Below are positions 22,239 through 31,994 of a stretch of 64,000 bases of DNA, piece after piece; positions within the stretch are counted from its first letter, which is position 1; each line of letters opens with the position of its first letter. The notes under the pieces are model-generated. The model searched no databases. It was not told the DNA's origin and saw only the letters and a program-made list of their open reading frames with translations. Origin of the DNA: Oopsacas minuta. Lineage: Eukaryota; Porifera; Hexactinellida; Lyssacinosida; Leucopsacidae. Position numbers and translations under genes: made by a program. The DNA lies in contig JAKMXF010000332.1 in NCBI GenBank assembly GCA_024704765.1, positions 478,018 through 542,017 of the forward strand. Reading direction: 5' to 3'.

Positions 22239-22892
22239 TGATAAAAGCGTAGAAAACGGTTGATCATCAGCAAATTCAATTTGTTAATGTCATATTAATC
22301 ATGTATTTATATATTACATTTATTGGTAATTGGAATGCTGCAATCGAGTAGATAAATTTAGCATATAAATTGCATAGCAACAAAAAGGTGACAATGGAAT
22401 TCGCTGAAATTTTTCAAGTTGCGCACTGTTTCGGGCGTATCATTTTAATATGTCTTTCTAGATATTATAATGCCATTTTGGAATTAATTTCTAAGTGGTG
22501 TTTTGTGGTGTTTTGTGGTGTTGTTTTTGCGGCCATTTGGAAGTTCGTTTTTTAAAAATATTGTACCTCTAAAGTACCATTAATCAAATCAACTTTGAAC
22601 CCAAATGTAGTAAAGATACACTGACGAAAATGAGAAATCAGATTTAGCATAACTGAATTGTGTTGACGAAATAAAATAAATTTGATTCGGAGAATTCTGC
22701 GACGCTCTCAAGTAAACTTAAATTGGTGCTAATATTAGCATCACTGAAACCGCAAATAGAACTATTTTTGATTGATTCTTTAAATTCATGTTGTGAGAGC
22801 TATATGTATTCGATCGAATTGAAATTTGAAATTAACATTATTCAAACAAACAAGAACGAGTTTAAACCATTAAAAATGAAATCTATTTTTTG

Positions 22893-22919
22893 CCTATTCT
22901 TTGCATTCAAACCACTGTG
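22893..22919 (-). repeat. RSS-like terminal repeat, short-spacer end (gene 5' side)
   Basis: Read inward from the right: CACAGTG (22919-22913), 10 nt (GTTTGAATGC), then AAAGAATAGG (22902-22893). Heptamer, following GTTT and distal block are the same as at the left end, but the spacer is 9 nt shorter. Confidence 0.85.
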
Positions 22920-22973
22920 CAGGGGGGGGCAAATGCCCCCCTTGTCCCCCCTCCCTACGCCTATGTTGACGAT

Positions 22974-24465
22974 ACACACGAAAATAGAAATAGACTGGAA
23001 ATCTATAATGAGCTGAGGCTTACGAAAACTAACATTAAGCCAAATATAGAATCCTTGCTCATGATACACAAGGATAAGTAAGCCATTAACATCAGAATAT
23101 AGAACCGCGATATCAATTATTTAACCCACAATTACTACTTCAGATTTTTGAAGATTCTATCTCAATAGTATGAATAATAATAATCATTAAAAAATAATTA
23201 TAATTATTGTCAAATCGAGAGTATTAAAGGACTGAAAATGGGAATAAATTCTGATTCCTTGAAATAGGAAATAAGTCCATAATTCCTGTAATTAAATGGT
23301 TGAATGAGAAAGTCCGAAAATTTGACTTCGGAATGCGTATTGAAGGAATAAATTTTGATTTTAATCTGTACATGGTCATAACAGCACCATTAATGTCCTG
23401 TTTAAACATCACATCTCCCAAAAACCTTTATAATGTTTCGATATCACCTAATATGTCTCAAAACGAAGCACCTTTTGAGTCCGTAGCATCATAAAGTCAC
23501 AAATGATATCCCACCAAATGCCATAAAGTCACAAATGATATCCCACCAAATGCCATCAAATCCTAATTAAATCAAATCCAATCAAATCATTTTAGTACGG
23601 TTAAATGCATAAAATCAAATCATTTGAAAAGATCCATAAGTTCAGTAAAATAAGAGTACTCTATGTCCTAAACTCATTAAACTTGGTCAAATAGTATAAT
23701 TTACATCTCAACAATATATTTTGCAATTATAATAAAATTCCCACGAAATTGATATTATTATGAATCTGGAACAAATGTGAAAAACTTACAAGAAAATATT
23801 AGGCCGCTGATTACGATCTTGTAAAACTGTGTTCGATGGGGGATATGACAAAATTTGAGAATTATATTTAGTCACATTCTTGCGTTGTCAAGGAAAAATA
23901 TTTCCAAATATATTCGAATAGCCAATCAAACGTTGGGGAATCCTTCTTTGATTAGGAATATCGAGGTAAAATTCGCTTCGATTGAAACTAAATGAGTTCG
24001 AAGTTTTTTAATATTTTGAAAATGTGTCCAAAAGTGGCTAAATAGAATTTCCTCATACATTTCGGACTAAGACTTCTTCTTGGTAAATTACAATAATAAA
24101 GCTGTAAGGAAATAATTTATTTTGTTGGAATTTGTTTAAGGTCAAACACTAATTCTACTGTGTTAAATGTAAAATCAACCAATTTGAAGGTGATGAAATC
24201 TATTTAAGGGCAATTCACAAACAATTCACATGAATATCTTCAGTCAAATTCATAGGGAAAAGAAAGATACAATTAGAATGAGTTTATAAAGACTTCTATT
24301 TAGCAATATTATATTATCGCAATAAACGATCTAACAGATAAGGATTTGAATGTTAATTCGCAAAGAATATTACATTTCTTAATATAGTACTACAATCTCT
24401 TATTAATCTATTTTAATGATTGCCTAAATCGATATTCAACTAAAATCTAATCATGCAAAATAGTT
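22974..24465. other. Non-coding spacer downstream of CCT6
   Basis: AT-rich. Contains a block of the AGCACC/ATGTCC short repeat near 23370-23480 and a perfect 32-bp tandem duplication at 23490-23553, but no coding sequence. It holds the CCT6 3' untranslated region; the nearest minus-strand AATAAA hexamer I see is near 24117. Confidence 0.45.
23490..23553. repeat. Perfect 32-bp tandem duplication
   Basis: CATAAAGTCACAAATGATAT... occurs at 23490-23521 and again, identical, at 23522-23553. It is directly followed by degenerate CAAATC repeats. Confidence 0.85.
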
Positions 24466-26082
24466 CTAGGAAGCTTGTTTGAGTGAGGACATCCCTGCTC
24501 GCATAACCTCATCCACTAACAATAAGTTACTAGCAATAGCAGTAGCGGATTGAATCAACTGTCTTTTCACTCTGTAGTTGTCAAAGATACCAGAATCAAT
24601 AGGAAATTGTGCATCACCTGAATAAATATCCAAACCTACTGGGAATTTATTAGTAGAATATTCTTGCTGGAGTTTAACGATGATATCCTGTGGGTCTAGT
24701 CCAGCATTCTGAGCCAAACATTTTGGCGTAATCAGGAGCGCATCAGCAAATGCTTTTGCTCCAAGCTTCGCCTTACCCTTAATATCATTCATAAATTCTG
24801 GATCAATAATGGCTGAATGAGCTGCTATTTCGAATGCCCCAGCCCCTGGGATAATACATTCATCCTCAATTGCATTCATTACTGCTCTCAAACCGTCGTG
24901 AATAGCATCTTTTATCTGGACTATAGAGTGATTATTTGGACCTTTAATTAATATGGTCACTGAAGCAGGGTTCTTTACATCTTCTATGAATGTATATGTG
25001 TCTTCCCCTAAAGTGTGCTGATACACAACTCCAGCGTATCCCAAGCAATCGGATGTGAGTTCGTCATCAACAGAATTCATAGCTTCTCCTCCACAGGCCA
25101 GCATCAACCGTTCCATGTTTCTACGTTTCACTCTCCTTAGTCCTAATATGTTCTCCTTGGCAAGCATATCAAGAGAGAGAGGGTCAATTCCCTTTTGATT
25201 CAGAACAAGAAATCCTTTATCACTGTTAGGACCGGAGCAAACTTTCTTCTTAAGATCAATAATCCTTTGGACTTTTTCATCTGTGAATTTTCTCTCTGCT
25301 AGGACAAGTCTTTCTCTCTGATCAGATGATTTGTAAACGAATGAAGAATTTATTTCACTTTTCTCATACTCCATTGAAACATTGCAAGTCAATACAAATG
25401 CTTGATCAATGCGTCGTGGCATATCAGGGTGGCGGCCTCCATGATCCGTAACGATACCGTATATGAGTTTAGTATCTAACTCTGTTTGATGCATCATTTC
25501 CATAATTTCAATCATATGAAGGTCAATGTGAAAATCTTCCCGCTTGATGGCTAAAACGGCATCAACTACAACTTCAGTAAGGAGGTCAGCCAGATCTTGC
25601 TTGACTTTGGTACGAAGAGAAGTGCGAGCCACATTTATAAGCATATGCCTTTCAGCACCAATTTTTACACGGATAAGATCTAAAACTTCGAGGGCCTTTA
25701 TCTTTGCCAGATCAAAACCTTCAGTGGCAACGCGAGGATGCAACCCTTCGCTCACGTAATATTCCGCTTGCTTCAATAACTCTCCAATAAGCAATACATT
25801 TGAAGTAGTACCATCGCCGGTTATTTGATCTTGAGCAGTGGAAGTTCTGGCAATTAATGATGCAGTTGGATGTTGAATCTGCATTTCATGTAATAGTACA
25901 TTTCCATCTTTGGTAATCTTAATATCTCCTGAGCCTGAAACGAGCATCTTCATAGTACCTTTAGGCCCCAAATTAGTCCGCATTACTTCCTGGAGGCCTT
26001 TCGCAGCGTTTACATTCAGAAGTAATGCTTGGCCTGCACGAGCTATCTCGGCGTTTGGATTAAGTTCTTTGATAGCAGTCAT
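24466..26082 (-). CDS. CCT6: T-complex protein 1 subunit zeta (CCT6)
   Basis: 538-residue intact ORF, full length for the family (human CCT6A is 531). It is one of eight subunits of the cytosolic TRiC/CCT chaperonin, which folds actin, tubulin and other proteins using ATP. Seen: N-terminal [14 protein letters not shown]; the nucleotide-binding [10 protein letters not shown] (from L38) and GDGTTSNV (89-96); [14 protein letters not shown], diagnostic for zeta; [29 protein letters not shown]; and the C-terminal equatorial PGAGAFE. The start at 26082 matches the family start and nothing longer is open. The gene has no introns, which in an animal may mean a lineage with few introns in this gene or an old retrocopy under selection; no poly(A) tract or TSD is evident. 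The ORF is free of lesions although everything around it is decaying, which argues for function. Confidence 0.97.
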   Translation of the reverse strand: MTAIKELNPNAEIARAGQALLLNVNAAKGLQEVMRTNLGPKGTMKMLVSGSGDIKITKDGNVLLHEMQIQHPTASLIARTSTAQDQITGDGTTSNVLLIGELLKQAEYYVSEGLHPRVATEGFDLAKIKALEVLDLIRVKIGAERHMLINVARTSLRTKVKQDLADLLTEVVVDAVLAIKREDFHIDLHMIEIMEMMHQTELDTKLIYGIVTDHGGRHPDMPRRIDQAFVLTCNVSMEYEKSEINSSFVYKSSDQRERLVLAERKFTDEKVQRIIDLKKKVCSGPNSDKGFLVLNQKGIDPLSLDMLAKENILGLRRVKRRNMERLMLACGGEAMNSVDDELTSDCLGYAGVVYQHTLGEDTYTFIEDVKNPASVTILIKGPNNHSIVQIKDAIHDGLRAVMNAIEDECIIPGAGAFEIAAHSAIIDPEFMNDIKGKAKLGAKAFADALLITPKCLAQNAGLDPQDIIVKLQQEYSTNKFPVGLDIYSGDAQFPIDSGIFDNYRVKRQLIQSATAIASNLLLVDEVMRAGMSSLKQAS

Positions 26083-28626
26083 TGAATGATTAGAGAAAAG
26101 TGCAACAAGTCTACTTGAACAATTGATTCAAAAAATAATGTTATGGGTGATAGGAAAGAGAAAACCGCTAAAGTGGAGTATATAAAATATTAATAGTACC
26201 AATAGAGGCATATATAGGGATCATCGGGAATACCTATTTACCCCGGATTTGGCAATGTTGATGTAATTATATAATTAAACTCTAAATGAATGAATATTCA
26301 AACTCATAATATGTTTAGGGATTACTTATATGTCGGCGGCCTACATGGTCCGCTAGCCGACAAATAAGGAATTATGGCCGACATATAAGGATTTAGCCAA
26401 CAAATAAGGATTTAGGCGACAAATAAGGAATTTTATATTTCTAACTTCGTATAAATTGCCTCGAATTTCTCCATATATGTATAATAATTCGTATTAATCA
26501 AAATCGCGGTAATCCTAAAGGGGAAAACGTATATTTCTAACATGCAATGTTTGGGCAAATTTGGTTGAATTTCGGGTTCAAAAGGTCATTTTCTGATTGG
26601 GACACAGTAACTCAGTCCTACCATCTGAGGATAATATTCATTATATTTGTGCGAATTAAACAACGTAGCTACTTATCATGGCTGAACCAAGCGATCAATC
26701 AGATGAATATTTTGCGGCTATAGCTTCACAAAATTATTTCCTCGATTTTAATTCATGTTCTCTAACTGGACACAATGAAATCGAACATCCAACTGAAATG
26801 ATTGACTACCCCAATTAACTTCATAATTACAACCTTGATCATCATACTGATGCATTCGGTCCCATTTCTTCAACTGAAAGTCAATATATAATTTCGAAAT
26901 TTCCAGATCCTATTGATACAAACTCACCGCCTAACGAATGTTCCCAGGTAGACCCAGAGCAAGTCTCTGAAAATCAGAGTGTTTCTGAATCAATAACCCA
27001 TACGGATGTCAGAAGAAGAATTGATACAATGATTCTATCAAGGTCTACTATCCTACCGTATGATATGCCCAAAGGACCTTGGGAATCTCATGTGACATCT
27101 AAATTAGATTTAAATGAATGGGCGTTGGATCTTGCTACTGGTGGCGGGAGATTTAACTTAGTGTGAAGTTCAACTTATACACCTACATCTAGAAAAGGCA
27201 AGCAGAGGGTTTTAAGTTGCTACAGAGCTAAAAAGGGCAAACTCACAAATGAAAAACGAAATACCATTACACAAAGGTGTAATTGTCCATATAGCATTCG
27301 TTTAGAAGAATGTATTGAAGGTCGGGCAGTAGTTACAGGAAATTTTGTACACAATCACGATTTAGTAGAAAGTCATAGCGCTAGTCTAGCGGAGTCTTCC
27401 CTTCGACAAATACCATTCGAATTTAATACCCTCGGCTTTGAGCTTAAACGTGCAGGTCTCAAGGCATCAAAAATTAATCAAGTTTTTATAAGTAAAGCAA
27501 ATGAAAAACATTTTCCAATAACGTGGTCTTCTCAAGATGTGTACAATAAATTTCAGCCAAGTGTTGAAGAAAGAGGTTTTGATGCAACGAACTTCGTCAG
27601 TTATCTACAAGAACAACTATCTACCAAAGGATTGTATTTCGCTATACAGACAGCAGAAGACAGCTCAATGAGTAAGTCTTTTGGACATTAACTGATAGTT
27701 TTGAACGCTGGGTTGAAAATTCTGAAGCTAACATCGTGCTCTTCGATACCACCCATGGTACAAATAAATATACCCTTAAGTTTACCGCTTTTTGTCCAGT
27801 CAATAAACATGGAAATACTCAAGTCCTGGCATGTACACTACTTGATCGTGAAACAGAGGAAGCATTTACTTGGGCATTCAGTGAATTCCTGAAACCATTT
27901 CGACATCCACCCAAAATCATTATTACAGACAGTGACCCAGCTATGGCCGCAGCGATCAGAAATGTATACCCTTCCACTATACATCTCCTTTGCACTTTTC
28001 ACATTGGCCAAAATATTGTCAAACATATTAAACCTCTTTTCAGTGGCCGACATGAAAACTTATGCGAAAGTTGGAATGCTTTCTTAAATTCATGGTGGAA
28101 TCTATGTAAAAAACACGATTCAGAATCTCGTGATGATTTTGATCAAGAATGGAAAGAACTTTTGGCTCTAGTTCAGTCCAGGTAAAACTCGAATAACGAG
28201 AAAGTTTTCCATTCTGCTCAACTTTTTTTACGTATATTATATGACAAGAGAATTCAATGGGCATCACGATGGACCTGGCAACACCTCACGTTGGGTGCTC
28301 ATTCCACACAACGTTCAGAATCCATTCACTCAACGATCAAACAGTTTTTAAATGTACATACTCTTCTTACACATCTCGCGAATAAAATTGATGAAATAGG
28401 AAGACCCTTTCTCTTTCAGGACAAAATGAAGGACATGTACGGTTAGCGCTTAAAATGGCTACATACTCATCTAAACATCCGATAGAACGAAACCTTAAGT
28501 TAACACCATTTGCACTGGCGATTGTAAAGGCACAAATTGATCAGTGCATGCAATATAGTGTTTATGCCATATTGAACGTTGGCGAAGGAAAGATTTATGA
28601 AGTTAACTCTATTGTCAGAGACTCAG

Positions 28627-29101
28627 GTAAGGAAGAAGTTGTAATAATATAGTACACTCGAACCTCTCTTATCCGGATAGTGCCGGACCGTAGGGTGCCG
28701 GGAGTCAAAATTTGCCCGAATCTGAGAAATACCATTAACTCTATGGGAGGGCCAATTAGTTGGAATTGGGTCCACTTTTCAGAACCGTACCCGAGATACC
28801 CGATCCCGATTCCAACTCTGGATCCAATTATAATCAATAGGATAAATATCACTATGGACGGATATAGCTGTTATGACGGTTTTTAGTTACAAAGAAACGT
28901 GTTAGATATGAAGTACGAGTAAAACAGCTCTACTATAAGGAATATTTACTAAAAATTGAAATGATCGAATCAGTTTCAATCCATTTGGAAAAATGGTGCC
29001 CGGTTGAGGGAGGTACCCGGATATCGGAGTCCGGATAAGAAGTTCGAGTGTACGTATAATAATTTATGCTAATTCAAATACGTATTTTGTCTTTATTCTA
29101 G
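28627..29101 (+). other. Intron of the MULE transposase gene
   Basis: Donor CAG|GTAAGG and acceptor TTTATTCTAG|TTG. Joining the exons gives VRDSVEREGLSGG in frame and connects the core to the SWIM finger. Most of the intron is the nested MITE. Confidence 0.75.
28655..29050. mobile_element. pogo/Tigger-like MITE nested in MULE intron
   Basis: 396 bp, TIR CACTCGAAC(C/T)TCTTATCCGGA (23-24 bp with a couple of mismatches) at both ends, TA duplicated at 28653-28654 and 29051-29052. TA TSD and CGAACCTC-type termini fit the Tc1/mariner-pogo group. No transposase. Confidence 0.85.
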
Positions 29102-30059
29102 TTGAAAGAGAAGGATTGTCGGGAGGTACCAACAAGGAGAAATTAACATCTATGGACCTCGGGTTATCGAAGGTTTTTACTAAGTCCAGCCGTAAGACAA
29201 CGTTGACATCTTGCACATGCTTTTTCCCATCATCATGGGGCTTACCATGTCGTCACATGCTTATTGTTTGTCATCACGAGAAAATAACGAATATATATGA
29301 CGAAGCTATAGTTGATTTCTGGAAGGTATGTAGTCATTCGATACAGCACAGATATTATTGCAACCGCACTCGGTTATATCAGAATTACGTAATGACTTGC
29401 CAAATTATTAACGTTGTGTCCTTGTGTTCTTTCAACTATTAATGGATCGTCTCATAATCGATAGAGAATTAAGCAGATCACAATTCTAATATCTACAGCT
29501 GTATTGGTAGTCAGAATGTAATAGAATTACAAGAAAATGATCAAAATAATCCTATCCTAACGAAACACGAAAGGTATGACATGCTAACAACAGAATTTAA
29601 AACATTGCTCATCTTGCATCATTTGACCTTTTTCGCTTATGAGAGGTAAATTAGCCGAAATGGACCAATTGCTAAGACCTATGCCACAGGAAAGTGGAGC
29701 AATTATTCCAAGTATCGCAACAATCCTAAATCCTAGACGTGTTCGATCCAAAGGGCGCCCTTCTAATAAAAGGAAACGGAGCTTTAACGATGTTAGGACG
29801 AAGAAAAGGAATACAGATAAAAACAAATGAAAATTTGGCCTTTGTCACAGTGTAATAGTTGTCATTAGAGATATGCACATATATGTAGATCCTTTCTCTA
29901 GTGTAGCAATATAACATTCCTTATAATAATCATTATATGTTCCTTATGAATCCTTATATGTCGGTTAAATCCTTATATGTCGGCTATAATTCCTTATTTG
30001 TCGGCTAGCCGACAATGTAGGCCGCCGACATATAAGTAATCTCATATGTTTAACACACT

Positions 30060-30540
30060 AAAAAATATGCTGTTAGCAAAGACACAAAGTAGCAACGAAT
30101 AATTATATACCATATATAGGGCTGACAACTCCCAGTTACCAAAAAGCGGGAGGTTTTGTTAACTGCATAATTCTAGACTGTATGCATCGAAATGTGAATA
30201 TAACACAAATGTTGAGAAAGACATTAGAATATACAGTAAACTCTCGTTATAGTGAAGTGTTTGGAGCAGATTTCATTTGTATAAGTTGAGCAACATCAAT
30301 TGCTTTCAAAATCGGCCGAATGAAGTGTTGTCGTGCTAGAATGAATTTAGGAAGGGAAAAGAAAATAGTATTAACAGATTTTCCTAAAATGAATTATAAT
30401 TATTCGAGGAAATATACCAGCCAACAATTTAGAAAAGATAAAATCTAATCGAAGGGAAAATTCTCCATAACCATCCTAACAGTGAACAAACTTAGGGCAT
30501 CCAAAAGGTTCCCATTTGGTTTAATATCTTGACACTACAA
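30060..30540. other. No gene; one pogo-like terminus
   Basis: TACAGTAAACTCTCGTTATA near 30234 looks like the outer end of a pogo/Tigger MITE, but I see no partner end. Otherwise AT-rich and empty. Confidence 0.35.
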
Positions 30541-31470
30541 CAACATACTAATCACATTTCTACATAGAATGTTCGGAACACTCCCTCTTTACATCTATAC
30601 ATAGTTGTAGCCTTCAACCCATTTCAAAAATGTTCTTTATACTAGTCTCTGTCCACTGAATTGAGGTAGTTGTAAATTCCGTTTCCTAGTTCTTGTCGGG
30701 TCTGAAATAGCCGTCTTTTGAGATGTTTTTCAGCCCAGGAAATAGCCAAAAATACAAGGCGATACATCTGGGGAATCTATCACCTTGTTGGGAGCCACGA
30801 TTTGGTTTGTTCCTTACGCAGAGGTTCAGAAGATCTAATCCAAGTTTCGTCACCGGTAACGATTGTATATAACCTTCGAGAATTACCATCTCTATAATCT
30901 TTAAGCAATTTTTTTCGCGGATCTCTTCTCCTTTTGCCCCTTTGTGAGGATTCTTGGTATCCATCGCGCTGAAATCTTTCGATATTCAAGATAATCGTGT
31001 AGAATTGTATGAACATTTCCTGATGAGGTGTCCAAGAATAGGGCAATCTCTTCAACGCCCAAATGGGGAACAATAGCCAATACTTCCAGAATTTTAGAAG
31101 CAATTTCAGGGGTGGTACGGAAATTGGTCTTCCGGTCAGAGGGTCATCTTCAATGCTGCCCCTACAAGCCTTTAATTTACGTGCCCATTCCGAACAGTGG
31201 AATACGCTAGAGCTCCCCATGATAAACGGTGACGAGAACCTCATGTATCTGGAGAGGTTTGTCGTCGAGTACGGTGCGAATCTTCATGTAAGCTCGTTGT
31301 TCGGTTTTGTTTGATATGTGTTTTGAAGCCGTGAAAAAGTTGACTCTCGAAACTAGGTAAAATGGAAAGTAGGATAGATAAAGATATATAATAGCTAGAG
31401 TGAATTGCTCCACAGCATTAAATAGGCAATTGATAGGACTAGTAGGATAGCCTATGCATTCCATTTAATC
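30540..31470 (-). pseudogene. mariner transposase relic
   Basis: Minus-strand remains in three frames (31464-31207, 31244-30780, 30964-30686). N-terminal KIRTVLDDKPLQIHEVL; then the SEWARKLKA and IEDDPLTGRPIS helix-turn-helix linker of mariner proteins; then a catalytic segment with IVTGDETWI (first Asp) and a fragment after it. Several frameshifts. The C-terminal end near 30560-30680 is readable only in scraps. TIRs were not found. No function expected. Confidence 0.78.
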
Positions 31471-31597
31471 GAGTAGCGTTTGGCTGCAATAAACAAAGGG
31501 TGGGAATTTTGAATGCCCGAAGTAATTGACAAATCCTGCAATTTAAGCTGGGATACCTACTAATCCGCGTCTCTCAAGAATATTTATATTATAAAGT

Positions 31598-31811
31598 CCA
31601 GTGGCTCAGTTTAGGACAAATTGCAACATTCAGGTAGGGTAAATTCAAGTGTTAAAGGACAAAATCGAGTAACTCAGTTGTGGGACAAATTCCAACATTA
31701 AGTAAGGACAAACTCATTGTTTATACGACAAAATCCATTGAGTCAGTTTTGACAAATTCCAGTGTTTTAGGTCATAATCCTGTGACTCGGTTTTGGACAA
31801 ATTCCAACAAT
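31598..31811. repeat. ~50-bp diverged tandem repeats
   Basis: About four copies of a unit with ACTCAGTTTTGGACAAATTC followed by CAACATT and a variable part. No coding content. Confidence 0.6.
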
Positions 31812-31994
31812 GTCCCACGCAAAGCTTCATGAAATATTGAATATGAAAACTAGATAGCATAGATTTTGATGATTTGAAAGATGATTTTGAATTAGCTAAA
31901 GATCATCACAAAATTCCAATCTGATTTGTTGTAACAGTAAAAACCTTTCAAATATAGCGAATTCCATTTTTTGAATTTTTAGGGGCTAAAGGGG

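Larger units (their letters stand above)
19735..22919 (-). mobile_element. Complete Transib/RAG1-like transposon with RSS-like ends
   Basis: Bounded by CACAGTG at 19735-19741 and CACTGTG at 22913-22919. The direct 5-bp duplication CAGGG (19730-19734 and 22920-22924) is the TSD length used by Transib and RAG transposition. The TIRs share CACAGTGGTTT, and after unequal spacing AAAGAATAGG. The element is 3185 bp with a single gene on the minus strand. The 3' untranslated stretch contains two TGACGTCA palindromes (19883-19890, 19904-19911). It is inserted in the 5' terminal region of the hAT at 17018-22965, so it is the younger of the two. No second (RAG2/kelch-like) gene fits in the remaining space. 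Confidence 0.92.
17018..22965 (-). mobile_element. DUF4371-type hAT transposon, split by a nested Transib/RAG1-like element
   Basis: Flanked by a perfect 8-bp TSD, TTGACGAT, at 17010-17017 and 22966-22973. Termini are CAAGGGCGTAGCC on the left and, read inward from the right, CATAGGCGTAGGG, both leading into G-rich stretches. Subtracting the nested element (19735-22919) and one copy of its 5-bp duplication leaves about 2758 bp, very close to the related hAT at 31995-34760 (2766 bp). The transposase gene (minus) fills most of it, and the nested element sits between the hAT promoter end and its start codon. Confidence 0.9.
26678..29830 (+). pseudogene. MULE transposase (DDE, SWIM finger)
   Basis: Starts at ATG 26678. 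Stops interrupt it at 26816 (TAA) and about 27164 (TGA), with frame changes near 27680 and 28185. In order: a zinc/WRKY-GCM1-like N-terminal region (QRCNCPYSIRLEE ... GNFVHNHDL); the DDE core with VLFDTTHGTNKY (first Asp), IITDSDPAMAAA (second Asp), LLCTFHIGQN, and the likely Glu in QRSESIHSTIKQFL; an intron at 28627-29101; then a SWIM finger SCTCFFPSSWGLPCRHML (CxC...CxH) and a basic tail VRSKGRPSNKRKRS ending at 29828. The joined order is that of MULE transposases related to FAR1/FHY3-like proteins. Inactive as read. Confidence 0.88.
26318..30043 (+). mobile_element. Mutator-like element (MULE), complete termini
   Basis: Perfect 9-bp TSD ATATGTTTA at 26309-26317 and 30044-30052. TIRs start GGGATTACTTATATGTCGGC and, at the other end read inward, GAGATTACTTATATGTCGGC, and go on for about 90 bp with internal repeats of 'TCCTTATATGTCGGC'. 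A 9-bp TSD and long TIRs are typical of MULEs. Length 3726 bp including a nested 396-bp MITE. Confidence 0.93.

Noticed and set aside
19735-22919. Search for a RAG2-like (kelch/PHD) gene next to the RAG1-like gene
   Set aside because: The remaining non-coding parts of the element (about 300 and 680 bp) have no kelch-like repeats or PHD Cys/His pattern on either strand.
25544-25759. Plus-strand ORF within CCT6
   Set aside because: Shadow of the minus-strand CCT6 gene.
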